Below are positions 34,573-43,272 of a stretch of DNA of 43,272 nucleotides, in pieces. The position numbers were made by a program, and so were the translations under genes. A model generated the notes under the pieces. That model saw only the letters and a program-made list of their open reading frames with translations. It was not told where the DNA came from and ran no database searches. How positions within the stretch are numbered: position 1 is the first letter of the stretch; each line of letters starts with the position of its first letter. The DNA is from Marinomonas pontica (lineage in GTDB: Bacteria > Pseudomonadota > Gammaproteobacteria > Pseudomonadales > Marinomonadaceae), in NCBI RefSeq assembly GCF_026191375.1, contig NZ_JAODTL010000007.1, positions 1-43,272 on the forward strand, in the 5' to 3' direction.

Positions 34573-36798
34573 TTGCAAAATCGTATTTTAGTATTATGTA
34601 TTGGACTATCTTCCATTACTTCATCGCTAGTATGTGCAGAAGACAACAATACCTTCTCATTATCACCACCATTTAAAACGGCAGACATGAATCCCAGTTT
34701 TGGGGATTTAGGCGGTGTCGGTCTAATGCAAATGCCAACAGGCCGTATGGCAAAAGAAGGAACATTCAGCTTTGGCTACAATAAAAGCCCTGAATACCAA
34801 TTTTACAGCCTGTCTATGCAATTAATGCCTTGGTTTGAAACCACTTTACGCTACACACAAGTGGAAGATGTACTCTACAACCCAGATAAAAACTTTAGTG
34901 GTAATACTCGGTATGCCGACAAAGGTCTGGATGCCAAGATACGATTATGGCAAGAAAGTCAGTGGTTACCTGAGGTATCTGTCGGGTTAAGAGACATCGG
35001 TGGAACAGGATTGTTTGATGGAGAATTTATTGCAGGCACGAAACGCTTTTATAGCAACAATCTTGGTCAACTTGATGTCACTCTAGGATTAGGGTTTGGA
35101 TATTTAGGCCAACGCGGAGACTTTGGCAACCCTTTATGCTCTGCAAAGGTGTCATTTTGCGAACGAATGGCAACTAATGGCGAAACAGGAACTGTAGATT
35201 ATACTCGCTGGTTCACAGGCCGCACGTCACTGTTTGGTGGGATAGAATATCAAACTCCATACGAACCATTGCGTTTAAAAATTGAGTACGATGGCAATGA
35301 TTACAGCCAAGACCTCCCCGTTACTGGCGGTGGCGTGAATATGACTCCTAAAACACCTTGGAATTTTGGCGCGGTTTATGCAGTCAGCGACGGATTTAAC
35401 ATCCGCTTAAGTTATGAACGCGGCACAACGGTGGCTCTAGGCTTCACGCTTGCCACTAACTTTGACACCATGAATTCACCTTGGATAGACGACCCCATTC
35501 CCGCATTGGGCACATCGCAACCCACAACATTAGATGGAGTGGACTGGAAAAAACTCGACAAAGAGCTTAACTCTGTTGCCGGCTATAAAACAGAAAAAGT
35601 TTACCAACAGGGGAAAACTATCACCTTTGTTACTGAGCAACATAAATACCGAGACAGAGAGATAGCAGCAGAACGCGCTGCAGCGGTACTGACCAACCAC
35701 CTTCCCAACGACATTCAATCTTATAAAATAATAGAAGAGCGCCAGCATATTCCTGTTAAATCAACGGAAATATCCGCTGCCGCGTATCGGGACGTAGCGG
35801 AGGTGAATTACATTAATCCATCCATTAAAGATGTCTTAACAGAGTTACCGCCTGAAGAAATTAACGAAGAACCTCTAAAGGATTATTTTAACCCGCTCAG
35901 TTATGGTTTCACCCCTCACTTATCTCAATCCATCGGAGGCCCTGAAAGCTTTTATTTATACAGTTTAAGCCTAGATGGAGGAGCTTCCTATTGGCTTACG
36001 CCCAATTTAGAACTGTCAGGCACCATTTCATTAAACGCCATTGATAACTATGACAAAATGCGGTTTAACATCATTCCGGATGGTACCAATAATTACCGTG
36101 TGAGAACTTTAATACGAGCTTATATTCGCGACAACGATACCTATATGAGAAGTTTGCAGCTGACTTGGTTCCAAAAATACGGTCATAACTGGTATCAACA
36201 ATTCTATGGTGGTTATTTGGAAACTATGTTTGCCGGCATAGGGTCTGAGGTTTTATATCGACGTCCCAATTCAAACTGGGCCATTGGTGCAGACTATAAT
36301 ATTATTGCACAAAGGGACCCTGACACTGCTTTTGGCATCTTTGCTAATGACGACGACTATCGAAGTGACACTAAAGTACTATCTCGAGGTACCACAGGCC
36401 ATTTATCACTTTACTACCAACCAGAGTGGTCTTTCTTGGAAGGCACCCAACTCCAAGTCGACATTGGTAAATTTCTCGCGACCGACGTCGGGGTTAGATT
36501 CGATGTATCTAAACAGTTTAAAAGTGGTGTGATTGTCGGTGCTTTCGCTAGTAAGACTAATATGTCAGCTGAAACCTTTGGTGAAGGCAGTTTTACTAAA
36601 GGTTTCTACTTATCAATCCCATTTGATACCGTATCACTCAAACCTACCAACAGCCGTGGCAATTTTGCGTGGCAACCACTCACCCGCGACGGCGGCCAAA
36701 TGCTAAGCAAACAAAACGGCCTGTTCACTATTACCGATATGGTTTCACCTTGGTATCAACGCCCGAATGAAAATACTCAAACCATCATCACACCATAA
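34573..36798 (+). CDS. yjbH: YjbH/GfcD-like outer-membrane porin
   Basis: 741 residues. The start is TTG at 34573, with GGAG eight bases before it; family proteins start at this point. Signal helix IGLSSITSSLVCAED is cut near residue 22. The mature start SFGDLGGVGLMQMPTGRMA is the conserved YjbH N-terminus. Alternating aromatic strands follow (RYTQVEDVLYN, WFTGRTSLFGGIEYQ). A periplasmic-looking linker lies near residues 330-440, and a second set of strands runs to the end. The family is thought to form a double barrel for export of a polysaccharide. It is the last gene of the Gfc operon and converges on hlyD. Confidence 0.88.
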   Translation: MQNRILVLCIGLSSITSSLVCAEDNNTFSLSPPFKTADMNPSFGDLGGVGLMQMPTGRMAKEGTFSFGYNKSPEYQFYSLSMQLMPWFETTLRYTQVEDVLYNPDKNFSGNTRYADKGLDAKIRLWQESQWLPEVSVGLRDIGGTGLFDGEFIAGTKRFYSNNLGQLDVTLGLGFGYLGQRGDFGNPLCSAKVSFCERMATNGETGTVDYTRWFTGRTSLFGGIEYQTPYEPLRLKIEYDGNDYSQDLPVTGGGVNMTPKTPWNFGAVYAVSDGFNIRLSYERGTTVALGFTLATNFDTMNSPWIDDPIPALGTSQPTTLDGVDWKKLDKELNSVAGYKTEKVYQQGKTITFVTEQHKYRDREIAAERAAAVLTNHLPNDIQSYKIIEERQHIPVKSTEISAAAYRDVAEVNYINPSIKDVLTELPPEEINEEPLKDYFNPLSYGFTPHLSQSIGGPESFYLYSLSLDGGASYWLTPNLELSGTISLNAIDNYDKMRFNIIPDGTNNYRVRTLIRAYIRDNDTYMRSLQLTWFQKYGHNWYQQFYGGYLETMFAGIGSEVLYRRPNSNWAIGADYNIIAQRDPDTAFGIFANDDDYRSDTKVLSRGTTGHLSLYYQPEWSFLEGTQLQVDIGKFLATDVGVRFDVSKQFKSGVIVGAFASKTNMSAETFGEGSFTKGFYLSIPFDTVSLKPTNSRGNFAWQPLTRDGGQMLSKQNGLFTITDMVSPWYQRPNENTQTIITP

Positions 36799-36865
36799 AA
36801 AAGAGCCATGATTGATCGCGATGGTAGATGTGATTGGGTTGTGATTGTTTTTTTGTGGGGCGTGT

Positions 36866-38068
36866 TTATTTCTCTCCAAACGCTTGGCTTAGGGTTTTGC
36901 GTAGTGGTTTGAGTAGGTAGTCCATTAGGGTGCGTTGGTCGGTTTTGATGGATACTTGGGCGGTCATGCCGGGTAACATGTCCACTCGGCGGCCTATGGT
37001 GGTGGTTATGGGTTGTTGCAGTGGGATGACGTGTACTCGGTAGTAGATTTCTTCGCCTTTTGAGCTTTCTTCTTTGAGTGTGTCGGCGCTGACGTAGACG
37101 ACTTTGGCCGCTACGCCACCGTAGATTGTGTAGTCAAATGGGTCTAAACGTATGTTCGCCAGTAACCCGAGGCTTCACTCTGGCAATGTCTTCTGGGCGG
37201 ATTTTGGCTTCCACTAGCAATTCGTCGTCGATGGGGATGATTTGCATAATTTCTTCACCGGCTCGCAATACGCCGCCGACTGTGGTGACGCTGACGTTTT
37301 TAACGATGCCGGGGACTTTGGCGATAAACACGCTGTCTTGTAGCTCTTGTTGTTTGCGCGCCAATATCTGTTCGCTTTGTCCAAGTTCGTCTTCGACTTT
37401 GGCAAGTTCTGCACTGGCGTCTTCTAAGAATTGGTTTTTACGGTTGATCAATTTTGCTTGTGCGGCGTTTAGTGCTTCTCTTGCTTTGAGCATTTCGCTG
37501 CTGCTGACGTCGCCTGATGCTTGCAGGCGTTTTACGATGTCTTGCTCTTCTTGCGCTAATGACACGGAGACGGTCAAGGTGCGCAGTTCTTCTTTTATGC
37601 CGGTTTGGCGCTGTTCAAATAGGGCTTTTTCCACTTGTGCGATGTCGGCATAGCGTCGCAACATGTCGTCTGAAAACACGAGTTTTTTGGCTCCCAGTAT
37701 TTCTGCTCGTAGGCGAATGGCTTTAGCGCTTAATGCAAACACTCGCGCTTCTGTTTCTCCCACTGACGCGCTGAGCCGAGTTTGATCCAGTTGACCAAGC
37801 AGTTGTCCAGCCACTACTCTGTCCCCTTCCCTTACGTTTAGCTCTAAAATCACGCCGCCATCAACGGACTGGATCAATTGTACGCGGCTGCTGGCAATCA
37901 CTTCTCCTTGTGCTTGTGCGACTTCATCTATGTAAAAATGTTCTGCCCAGACGATGAAGGCCACCAAGGCAAACAGCATGGGCCACACAATCAGGGAGCG
38001 CTTTTTTTATGGTAGCCAAAATGCGTGAACGATTCCGACGCCTTGGAATGAGAAGGATTAGACAGCAT
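36866..38068 (-). CDS. HlyD-family type I secretion adaptor, frame broken twice
   Basis: About 400 residues if repaired. ATG at 38068 overlaps the ABC-transporter stop by 11 bases and gives MLSNPSHSKASES. The first break is in the run of seven A at about 38003-38009 (complement): eight A gives HKKKRSLIVWPMLFALVAFIV, the single N-terminal helix. The middle has the HlyD biotinyl-lipoyl part QSVDGGVILELNVREGDRV and a long coiled coil. The second break is near 37160-37167 (complement CCTCGGGTT), after VKP: dropping one base gives GLLANIRLDPFDYTIYGGVAAKVV and continues to FGEK and the stop at 36866. It would link the ABC transporter with TolC across the periplasm. Confidence 0.83.
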
Positions 38069-40271
38069 TGAAGCCTCGCTTGATTCGGGTGTTGGGGGTC
38101 GGAGACGTGTTTTTTGTGCCGTTCATCACCGCGGGGAAAATAGTGGACGGCCTACCATCGCGAATCACTTTACCTTGTTGCATCACCAGTACTCGGTTGG
38201 CAATGTGCGCCGCTAGCATGGGACGATGCGTGGATACGATAAGAATGTCGTCAGCCTTGAGGTGTTTTTCTAACACGTCCCAAACGCGTTTTTCACTGTC
38301 ACCATCCAGTGACGCCGTCGGTTCGTCCAACAGCCAAACGGAAGGCTTAGCGGTAATGGTTCGAGACAGTGCTACCAGCTGACGCTGCCCACCAGACAAG
38401 CCTTCGCCGCCTTCGGATATGTCTAACTCCATGCCTTTGGGGCTGCTTTGTGCAATGGCATCAATGCCTAGTTCGCTGGCGACTTGCATCATTTCCGTGT
38501 CGCTGACGGTGCCTGAAAGCGTGAGGTTGCTTTTTAGCGTGCCTTTGAACAAATGCACGTTTTGGGGCAAATAACTAATGTGCGAGGTAACGAATTGTGG
38601 GTCCAATTCCCACAGATCCAACGCGCCTAGTTTAACGCGCCCTTCCGACGGTCGATACAAACCCGCCAATACCTTAAGCAAGGTGGATTTCCCGCAGCCA
38701 ATCGGCCCTACCAATAACACTCTGTCGCCTGCGTTAAATGTCAGCGATTCTATGTCCAAATGCTTGATAGGAGAATCACCATAGACAAACCGCACTTGTT
38801 CCGCAGACACAGATGCGATGTGTTGCTCACCGGCGAGAAGGCGCTGTGATGGTTGACGTTCTAAATCCAGCGCCAGTAGCTGATCCACCATGTTCAACGA
38901 CTGTGAAACAGACTGCCATTGCACTAGGTACTGTACACCTTGTGCAATCGGGTTGATGACTCGGCCGCCTAAGATACTGCAAGCAATCATGCCGCCCATG
39001 GTCAAATTACCGGCTTCGATTTGAAACACCCCAACGACCACGGCTGATACATAGGCAATGGTCGATAGGCTTCCTGTGGTGGCGGTGCTCATTTGGCTGA
39101 CCACTTTTTGACGTACTTGATACGCGGCAATGGATCGGGTGATTTGCTCCCATTCATTGGTAAAACGCCAACTGGCGTTGTTAGCTCGAATGGTTTCTGA
39201 ACCCCGAATCACATCGATTAACAAGCCCTGCCTTTCATTAGATCGCAGCACTTGTTGTTTTATTAAAGTTCTTAGGCGGATCTGAGTGACCACGCCCAAG
39301 AGTATTGCTAAGGGGAATAGCAATGCGTACACCCAACTGACCACACCGCCAATAACAGCAATAAAGGCGATGAACATCAGCGCAAAGGGTAAATCGATTA
39401 AGCCAAACACGATGCCAGAAGTGAAGAATTGGCGAACCGATTCGAGTCCACTGACTTGGGCATTGAGTGTGCCTAGGCTGTTAGGTTGTTTGTCTAAACG
39501 CAGGTGCAGCAGGTGATGAAATACCTGTTTGGACAACCGCATGTCCACTTCAGCGGCCAGACTGTCTATTACTTTGGCACGTATGCGTTTTAACGTCCAA
39601 TCCAGAGACACGATCACCAGCATGCCAGCCACCAATGTGGCCAGCGTCGAATACGCCAAGGTCGGCACCACGCGGTCATAGACTTGCAAGGCAAACAAGG
39701 AGGTTGCAATGGCCAAAAGATTGATCATGACGGTGGCGGCCAACACGTTGCCAAGCCAAAGTTTATCTTGGAACAAGGCGTTTAAAATAAGCTTTCTGGC
39801 GGTGGGTGTCGACGCGTTTTCGCTGTCGTCGCGGGAGTGATTGGCGCGCTGCAACCAAAGTACCGATGCGTCGGCTAGATCATGACTGAGCACTGTTTTT
39901 GATGAAGTATTAGCGCCTTGCTCCAGTTGAATACTGTCGGTTTGATCGGTGTTCTTAGCCAACCACCATTGTTCATCATAGTGCACTAGGGCAGGTAATT
40001 GACGGCGATCAAAACGGTGCCACGCGACTCGGCCACCTTTTACCCCTTTGATGCTTTCGCTGTTCAGCAAGGCTTTGACTTGGTCTAAAAAGGGCAGCGT
40101 CATCATGTCTGGTCGAGCCAACCCCGAACGAATACTTCCCAAAGACAAGCCTAGACCCATTTCTTTGCATAAGCCGTGTAACGCCGCACTCGTTTGTTCT
40201 AGGTTGGCGGTTTGTTCTGTGTCGGCAGTTTGCTGTGTTTTATTCGTTTGTGCTACGGATGACGAATTCAC
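38058..40271 (-). CDS. Type I secretion ABC transporter (permease-ATPase)
   Basis: 737 residues. The start is GTG at 40271 with GAGG seven bases before it. An N-terminal C39-like domain (about residues 30-150) lacks an obvious catalytic Cys. Six membrane helices follow at about 170-460, then the ATPase. Walker A is GPIGCGKSTLLK near residue 530, the signature is LSGGQRQ, Walker B is VWLLDEPT and the switch His follows in STHRPM. This is the LapB/LssB-type transporter for large RTX adhesins. TolC is upstream and HlyD overlaps downstream. No RTX substrate gene is in the window. Confidence 0.92.
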   Translation of the reverse strand: MNSSSVAQTNKTQQTADTEQTANLEQTSAALHGLCKEMGLGLSLGSIRSGLARPDMMTLPFLDQVKALLNSESIKGVKGGRVAWHRFDRRQLPALVHYDEQWWLAKNTDQTDSIQLEQGANTSSKTVLSHDLADASVLWLQRANHSRDDSENASTPTARKLILNALFQDKLWLGNVLAATVMINLLAIATSLFALQVYDRVVPTLAYSTLATLVAGMLVIVSLDWTLKRIRAKVIDSLAAEVDMRLSKQVFHHLLHLRLDKQPNSLGTLNAQVSGLESVRQFFTSGIVFGLIDLPFALMFIAFIAVIGGVVSWVYALLFPLAILLGVVTQIRLRTLIKQQVLRSNERQGLLIDVIRGSETIRANNASWRFTNEWEQITRSIAAYQVRQKVVSQMSTATTGSLSTIAYVSAVVVGVFQIEAGNLTMGGMIACSILGGRVINPIAQGVQYLVQWQSVSQSLNMVDQLLALDLERQPSQRLLAGEQHIASVSAEQVRFVYGDSPIKHLDIESLTFNAGDRVLLVGPIGCGKSTLLKVLAGLYRPSEGRVKLGALDLWELDPQFVTSHISYLPQNVHLFKGTLKSNLTLSGTVSDTEMMQVASELGIDAIAQSSPKGMELDISEGGEGLSGGQRQLVALSRTITAKPSVWLLDEPTASLDGDSEKRVWDVLEKHLKADDILIVSTHRPMLAAHIANRVLVMQQGKVIRDGRPSTIFPAVMNGTKNTSPTPNTRIKRGFNAV

Positions 40272-40296
40272 TCATGAACCTCTGTTTACAACAACG

Positions 40297-41613
40297 TTAC
40301 GGCATAACGGAATGAATAAAAGGCGACGTGTCTAATCCGCCAGTGAGTGCTACTAAGCTTAGTAAATTTATTAATAAACTGTTCTGAGCTTTTGCTTTTG
40401 ACAGTTTTTGTTCTGTGATCTCACGCTGAATATTCAACACGTCCAGCCACTCTTTTCGACCACTTTGATATTGCCTTAGGTAAGACGCCAAGGTCGCATC
40501 GAGTGTCACGATGGAAGACTGATGGATGTCGATCAATGACTGTTGGGTTTTTCGATTTAGTAATAAGCTGTTCAACCGATTTTTCAGATCAAACTGTGTG
40601 ACTTCTACGTCTCGCTGAGCCGCATGAAGTTGCGCAGCGGCAGATTGCTCTTGGTGCAACGTAATCAACCCCATGCCTTCGAGCGCTCCTTCCAACACCA
40701 ATGAAAAACGCGATTCGTCTGGGTAAGTCGCGTTGTCGCTGTATTCATGGGAAAACTTTAGATACAGAGTTGGCATGAAATTCGACCGTTTACGGTGTAC
40801 ATCTTTCACCGCCAAATCCACCAGCTGTTGTTTGTATTGCACGTCCGCACTTTGTTTTAGCACCTGATCGCGGATGGAAGCATCGTCGGGTAAATCGCTA
40901 TACACCGACACAGAAATAGGTGCCACGGCATCGATCGGCAGTTGCGTAAACGTTTGCAGTGCCATCAGGGCATCGCGCAAATCCCCTTGTGTTTGAATGG
41001 CTTGTGCTTGCGCTTGGGTTAATCGCGATGCGGCTAGTTGTGTATCGGTTTCTGATGCCAATCGCCCCGTTTTTCGTCGCTCTATTTGTTCCACAAAGCG
41101 CTGATATTGTTGGATATTTTCTTCAATAATTCGCAACTGCTCCTGTACACCAATCACTTTTGCATAGGCGATGGCGGTGTCTTCTAACAAGTCACGAGTG
41201 ATTCTGAGTTTGTCGATGGATTCGGCGGCAGCATCAGTACTGGCGTAATCAATGCCCGCATCGATGCGACCAAAGGCCCACAATGGTTGTTTGACCACAA
41301 ACGCCCCTTCCTGATTGTCGTCTCGGTCTTCACCATACGAGACTGTCAAACTTGGGTAACGTTCCGCTTCGGCACTTTTCAATAAAAAGGCCTTGGATTC
41401 GATTTGCGCTTGTTTGCCTTGCAGCGCTGGATGACGTTCCAGCATGGCATTCAAAGCTTGCGTCAGGTTCACTTGATTGGGCTGTTCACTGGCGCCCCAA
41501 CTAGAACTAGACATGGACCCACTCAGCCCCCCTAACAGCAACAACCAAAGAGGCCAAAGACGCTGACAAAGAAGAGGTTGAAAAATACTAGGGTTACCGT
41601 CCGTGTGTTTCAC
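40297..41613 (-). CDS. TolC-family outer-membrane channel for type I secretion
   Basis: 438 residues from GTG at 41613, which overlaps the upstream stop as GTGA and follows a strong GGAGGG site at eight bases; the frame is open 78 bases upstream. Signal helix PLWLLLLGGLSGSMSSSSWGA. The mature part has two OEP repeats: NLTQALNAMLERHPALQGKQ near its start, VSYGEDRDDNQEG, and SLVLEGALEGMGL in the second half. Long coiled coils are rich in Gln and Ala. It is first in the TolC-ABC-HlyD order and probably completes the export channel. Confidence 0.9.
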   Translation of the reverse strand: MKHTDGNPSIFQPLLCQRLWPLWLLLLGGLSGSMSSSSWGASEQPNQVNLTQALNAMLERHPALQGKQAQIESKAFLLKSAEAERYPSLTVSYGEDRDDNQEGAFVVKQPLWAFGRIDAGIDYASTDAAAESIDKLRITRDLLEDTAIAYAKVIGVQEQLRIIEENIQQYQRFVEQIERRKTGRLASETDTQLAASRLTQAQAQAIQTQGDLRDALMALQTFTQLPIDAVAPISVSVYSDLPDDASIRDQVLKQSADVQYKQQLVDLAVKDVHRKRSNFMPTLYLKFSHEYSDNATYPDESRFSLVLEGALEGMGLITLHQEQSAAAQLHAAQRDVEVTQFDLKNRLNSLLLNRKTQQSLIDIHQSSIVTLDATLASYLRQYQSGRKEWLDVLNIQREITEQKLSKAKAQNSLLINLLSLVALTGGLDTSPFIHSVMP

Positions 41614-43272
41614 CCCTGATCCCTCCGATATTGTGATGGCGTCATTTTTGGCGGCATCAATGTCATGGCATGAATCAGGTTTGGCTCCCAATCATGGCGC
41701 TTCCAAGGCGCCAAACGAATGGCGTCTTTTAGGTAATCTATGCCTAAGGCGATCAGGCCATTACGTAAATAAATTTCTCCTAACAAATAATGCGCAGGGG
41801 CAAAGTCAGCCACATGATGGAGTATGACTTTACACTGGTACTCGGCATCACGATAAGCGCCTTGTCGATACGACTCATAGGCGCTGACAAGCAAGTCTGG
41901 CTCAGGCAATGTGGCCATGTCTTGCGAGGGCGGCAACGATTTTTGGTTCATCGCACGCAATAACGCAGCAAGCGTTTGTCGATGAATCGACCATTTAATG
42001 GAGGCGTCTTCCGACGCATATTGAGTAAAACTTGCCAATACCTTGCTCTGTTGATCGGCTTCGGTAAGTGTCAGCTGAGGGAATTCAAGAAAAGCCGATA
42101 GTCGAGCCGCCATAGCGTGACTGTTCGAAGTCAATTCTTCGAAAGACACATCACAGATAGACTCGGAAAATAGGCTTTTCCAGTGGCCCATTAGGGTATT
42201 GTATTGGGCCAACTGTCGACCTAATAAAAACGCCACTTTCTCACCCGCGGTCTGCGTTTTAGCGTCTGTTTGATCGATTAGCGAGGTTTCTAAATGCGGC
42301 AAAAGCCACTCGGCGACACTATTAGACAGCGCCAGTGCTCGTGGATCACGACGTACGGCGATGATTTTTGCGTTTGGAAAAACTGCTTTTATTAAACCAA
42401 GGTGCTGAATATTATGAACACTTCTGTCAATCACCCATGTTGCTGAAGGGCATTTTCGCTGATAAAGCGACTCAACGCCCAACGCCAATTCATGCAGGTA
42501 TTCCGTTGTGATGGAATCCATTACGTCTGGATAAGCACGCTCACTGCCTTTTTTCTATGCTGGCGGTTCAGCCCTTCCACCAGCACAGGAAAATGAGCCG
42601 ACACACCAACCGATGACACATTTGGCACGCACATCAACCACTGTTCTAGCAACGAAATACCCGAAAAGGGCACACCCACAATAAATACTGATCGATGCAT
42701 TTGGGAACATGCCCCATTTTCTCGTAAGTGGGTTTCGTTCATACGCGATGCCCAAAATGCAGGCGTAAACCGTGCCCTTACTCGTTCACTGTGTTGAAAA
42801 TCCAACAATGGTAAGCGATCAGAAAGATCATCACGGGCATCATAAATACGATCTGCGCTGTCGGTACGCAAGGCGCGAGTACGATATTGTGCTTGATAAT
42901 ACGCGGCGTCAGCGTGATGAGATTGTTGATGAGACAATTCGGCCAGTTGCTGATAAAAAACGGGCTCGTGCGGTGATTGTTTCGCCGCCACTAACAACAT
43001 GGCTTCTGCGGTAAATCGTGCCCCCATTTGACACACAATTGATCGGCTTCGATTAAAAAGTACATTGTCACGATATTCAATCAGTGTCATTGAATTGAGT
43101 CTGCAGCCAATGTTCGGCATGGGCCAATCTACCTTCTAGTAACCAAGATTCAATACGAATCCCGTTAAGCTGAGATCGTAAATGCTGGCAGTGTGCCGCG
43201 GAATAACGGTCTTGGTTTCGCTCGAACTGACGATTCGGCTTGCGCCAAGTACGATTGTATCTGCGTCATCAC
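41610..43272 (-). CDS. TPR/sulfotransferase-like protein, partial and frame broken
   Basis: The protein runs off the right edge of the window. It has three or four segments in different frames. At the 5' end TPR-like helices (HCQHLRSQLNGIRIESWLL) are visible from 43230 to 43085, then AEAMLLVAAKQSPHEPVFYQ. A sulfotransferase-like P-loop region VFIVGVPFSGISLLEQWL lies near 42650, and YPDVMDSITTEYLHELALG follows after a break in the A6 run near 42553 (seven A restores it). VRRDPRALALSNS is the 3'-phosphate-binding motif. The C-terminus has a second TPR (ESYRQGAYRDAEYQCKVIL, HYLLGEIYLRNGL). In the P-loop the usual Arg-Ser-Gly-Thr reads Phe-Ser-Gly-Ile, so catalysis may be lost. The stop overlaps the tolC start. 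Confidence 0.72.

Noticed and set aside
1..43272. tRNA, rRNA, insertion sequences, integrases, replication origin
   Set aside because: I looked for these by pattern and found nothing supportable in the window.

Overview
The window is a surface-polysaccharide locus of a marine-type gammaproteobacterium. The gene content (CDP-3,6-dideoxyhexose enzymes, an EPS-associated MarR-like regulator, a Gfc/Yjb operon, a type I secretion set) and two families of short palindromic intergenic repeats suggest an Oceanospirillales/Marinomonas-like organism. That taxonomic guess is inference only. I see no rRNA, tRNA, CRISPR array, integrase or insertion sequence.

Layout. 0.2-1.5 kb: O-antigen ligase-like membrane protein. 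1.6-4.5 kb: ManB and ManC (GDP-mannose supply). 4.6-6.1 kb: a DUF2235 hydrolase gene bracketed by matching palindromic repeats. 6.2-7.6 kb: the WcaJ-type initiating sugar-phosphate transferase, which converges on a long minus-strand operon. 24.9 down to 7.7 kb: regulator, four CDP-4-keto-3,6-dideoxyglucose enzymes (E3-type reductase, RfbF, RfbG, RfbH), acetylating acetaldehyde dehydrogenase, 4-hydroxy-2-oxovalerate aldolase, SDR, thiamine-diphosphate enzyme, SDR, Wzx, two GT2 glycosyltransferases, Wzy and two GT4 glycosyltransferases. 25.6-27.0 kb: an MBL/beta-CASP hydrolase bracketed by a second repeat family. 27.1-32.2 kb (minus): Wzz, a large SLBB export protein and Wzi. 32.6-36.8 kb (plus): a GfcABCD/YjbEFGH-like operon that begins with a silk-like Gly/Ala repeat protein. 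36.9-43.3 kb (minus): HlyD, ABC transporter and TolC of a type I secretion system, plus a TPR/sulfotransferase-like protein.

How it works together. WcaJ loads the first sugar phosphate on undecaprenyl phosphate, the four glycosyltransferases extend it, Wzx flips it, Wzy polymerises it, and WaaL or the Wzz/SLBB/Wzi/Gfc proteins handle export and attachment. The most notable idea is a complete route, readable from the gene order, to a C4-branched sugar. Acetyl-CoA would become acetaldehyde, then 4-hydroxy-2-oxovalerate with pyruvate. A YerE-like thiamine-diphosphate enzyme could then add this as a decarboxylated four-carbon unit to CDP-4-keto-3,6-dideoxyglucose, and an SDR could reduce the product. 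That would give an erwiniose-like octose.

Caveat. About a dozen genes are broken by one- or two-base frame changes, mostly at homopolymer runs, and the reading resumes in another frame with the expected family sequence. I annotate these as whole genes with a frame break. The pattern looks mainly like sequencing indel error, although the G-run breaks in the glycosyltransferases could also be slippage.
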